Assembly: GCA_903916675.1 (NCBI GenBank)
Contig: CAIWXQ010000046.1
Location: 1-42,018, forward strand
From: an uncultured bacterium
GTDB lineage: Bacteria > Verrucomicrobiota > Kiritimatiellia > RFP12 > CAIWXQ01
Direction of reading: 5' to 3'
DNA length: 42,018 nt
How positions within the stretch are numbered: position 1 is the first letter of the stretch; each line of letters begins with the position of its first letter. The position numbers were made by a program, and so were the translations under genes. The notes below the pieces were generated by a model that was not told where the DNA came from, made no database searches, and saw only the letters and a list, made by a program, of their open reading frames with translations. Below, piece by piece: positions 41,512 to 42,018 of the stretch.

Positions 41512-42018
41512 ATGACCAAGCAGGACATCCGTAACCAGATGAGGGCGCGCCGCGCCGCGGTGGACACCGCCACCCGACACACCGCTTCGAAGAGCATCGT
41601 TGCCGCGCTATTGGGCCGCGCGAAGTTCCGTCGCGCGCAAGAGGTCGCCTGCTTCCTGAGTATGCCCCAGGAGATCGAGACGGATGCCCTGATTGCCGCC
41701 TGTCGCGCGCAGAACAAGCAGGTCTGCGTGCCCGCCTGGGATGCCTCTGCCAAGACCTATGTCCTTGCCCGGCTGGCGTTGGGCGTGAAACCGGTCGCCG
41801 GACCGCATCAGGTGCCGGAACCTGCGTCGTGGTCGCCGGTAAAACCGCTGACCGTGGATCTCGCGATCGTGCCGGGCCTGGCATTCGACCGGCACGGTGG
41901 GCGGCTCGGCTACGGCAAAGGGTACTACGACCGCATCCTCTCGCTGTGCAGCCCCTCCTGTTGCAAGATCGGCGTGGGGTATGCGTGGCAGGTGGTGGAT
42001 GACGATCTACCGCTGACC
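41512..42018 (+). CDS. 5-formyltetrahydrofolate cyclo-ligase (partial, runs off window)
   Basis: The first 169 codons of the MTHFS/YgfA family, which converts 5-formyl-THF to 5,10-methenyl-THF with ATP. The N-terminus MTKQDIRNQMRARRAAVD and the signature VPGLAFDRHGGRLGYGKGYY, followed by DR, are both present; only the last ~20-30 residues are missing. The start is fixed by homology (conserved K-x-x-x-R-x-x-x-R spacing). No ribosome site is visible, so a leaderless mRNA is possible. Confidence 0.93.
   Translation, partial: MTKQDIRNQMRARRAAVDTATRHTASKSIVAALLGRAKFRRAQEVACFLSMPQEIETDALIAACRAQNKQVCVPAWDASAKTYVLARLALGVKPVAGPHQVPEPASWSPVKPLTVDLAIVPGLAFDRHGGRLGYGKGYYDRILSLCSPSCCKIGVGYAWQVVDDDLPLT

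Overview
The window looks like chromosomal DNA from a PVC-type bacterium, most likely Kiritimatiellota or a close relative. This rests on the 5' end of a 16S rRNA gene at the left edge (read by eye, not searched), a GC-rich Gram-negative gene set (MurA, LolCD-type transporter, TonB receptor operon), and surface-protein types common in that group. The taxonomic call is an inference.

Layout. 1-865: 5' end of a 16S rRNA gene on the minus strand, with a long leader, a boxA and an rrn-type promoter. 1129-5216 (+): Rsm22-like methyltransferase, transketolase, short QueG-like Fe-S protein. 5272-9604 (-): galE, DUF1848 protein, DedA, murA. 9848-11058 (+): DUF2270 protein and YbeY. 11289-11565 (+): an apparently undescribed structured RNA with an interleaved (pseudoknot) pair of long stems and a strong terminator. 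11618-23340 (-): a housekeeping block of lolD, lolC/E, a left-handed beta-helix protein, rsmB, rlmN, xseB, xseA, a GxxExxY cassette, ymdB-like, rny and plsC. 23431-26620: tRNA-Pro(UGG) with a decayed ~1 kb island (47-bp att repeats, split integrase remnants, three 26-bp direct repeats), followed by a junction of two truncated genes (LRR surface protein and PQQ-propeller protein). 27042-28043 (+): secreted proline-rich protein. 28080-39900 (-): a nine-step outer-membrane uptake operon, in transcription order a secreted beta-helix-like protein, a read-through terminator, a lipoprotein, a TonB-dependent receptor, DUF3450, an ExbB fused to a periplasmic coiled coil, ExbD, TonB and a TPR protein. 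40260-42018: LOTUS-domain protein (+), small Cys-rich protein (-), and the start of 5-formyltetrahydrofolate cyclo-ligase (+).

Two things stand out. First, at least six intergenic elements, each a palindrome or tandem array of short degenerate words with a period of about 7-10 bases, sit directly against or across the stop codon of a minus-strand gene. A GxxExxY nuclease-fold gene bounded by 25-bp inverted repeats sits one base past another stop codon in the same way. This suggests a family of mobile or amplified elements that target gene 3' ends. Next to the GxxExxY gene a tandem duplication has created a small xseA'-GxxExxY' chimeric reading frame. Second, the 11289-11565 locus has promoter, pseudoknot, C-rich loop hairpin and terminator but no coding capacity, and matches no RNA family I recognise.
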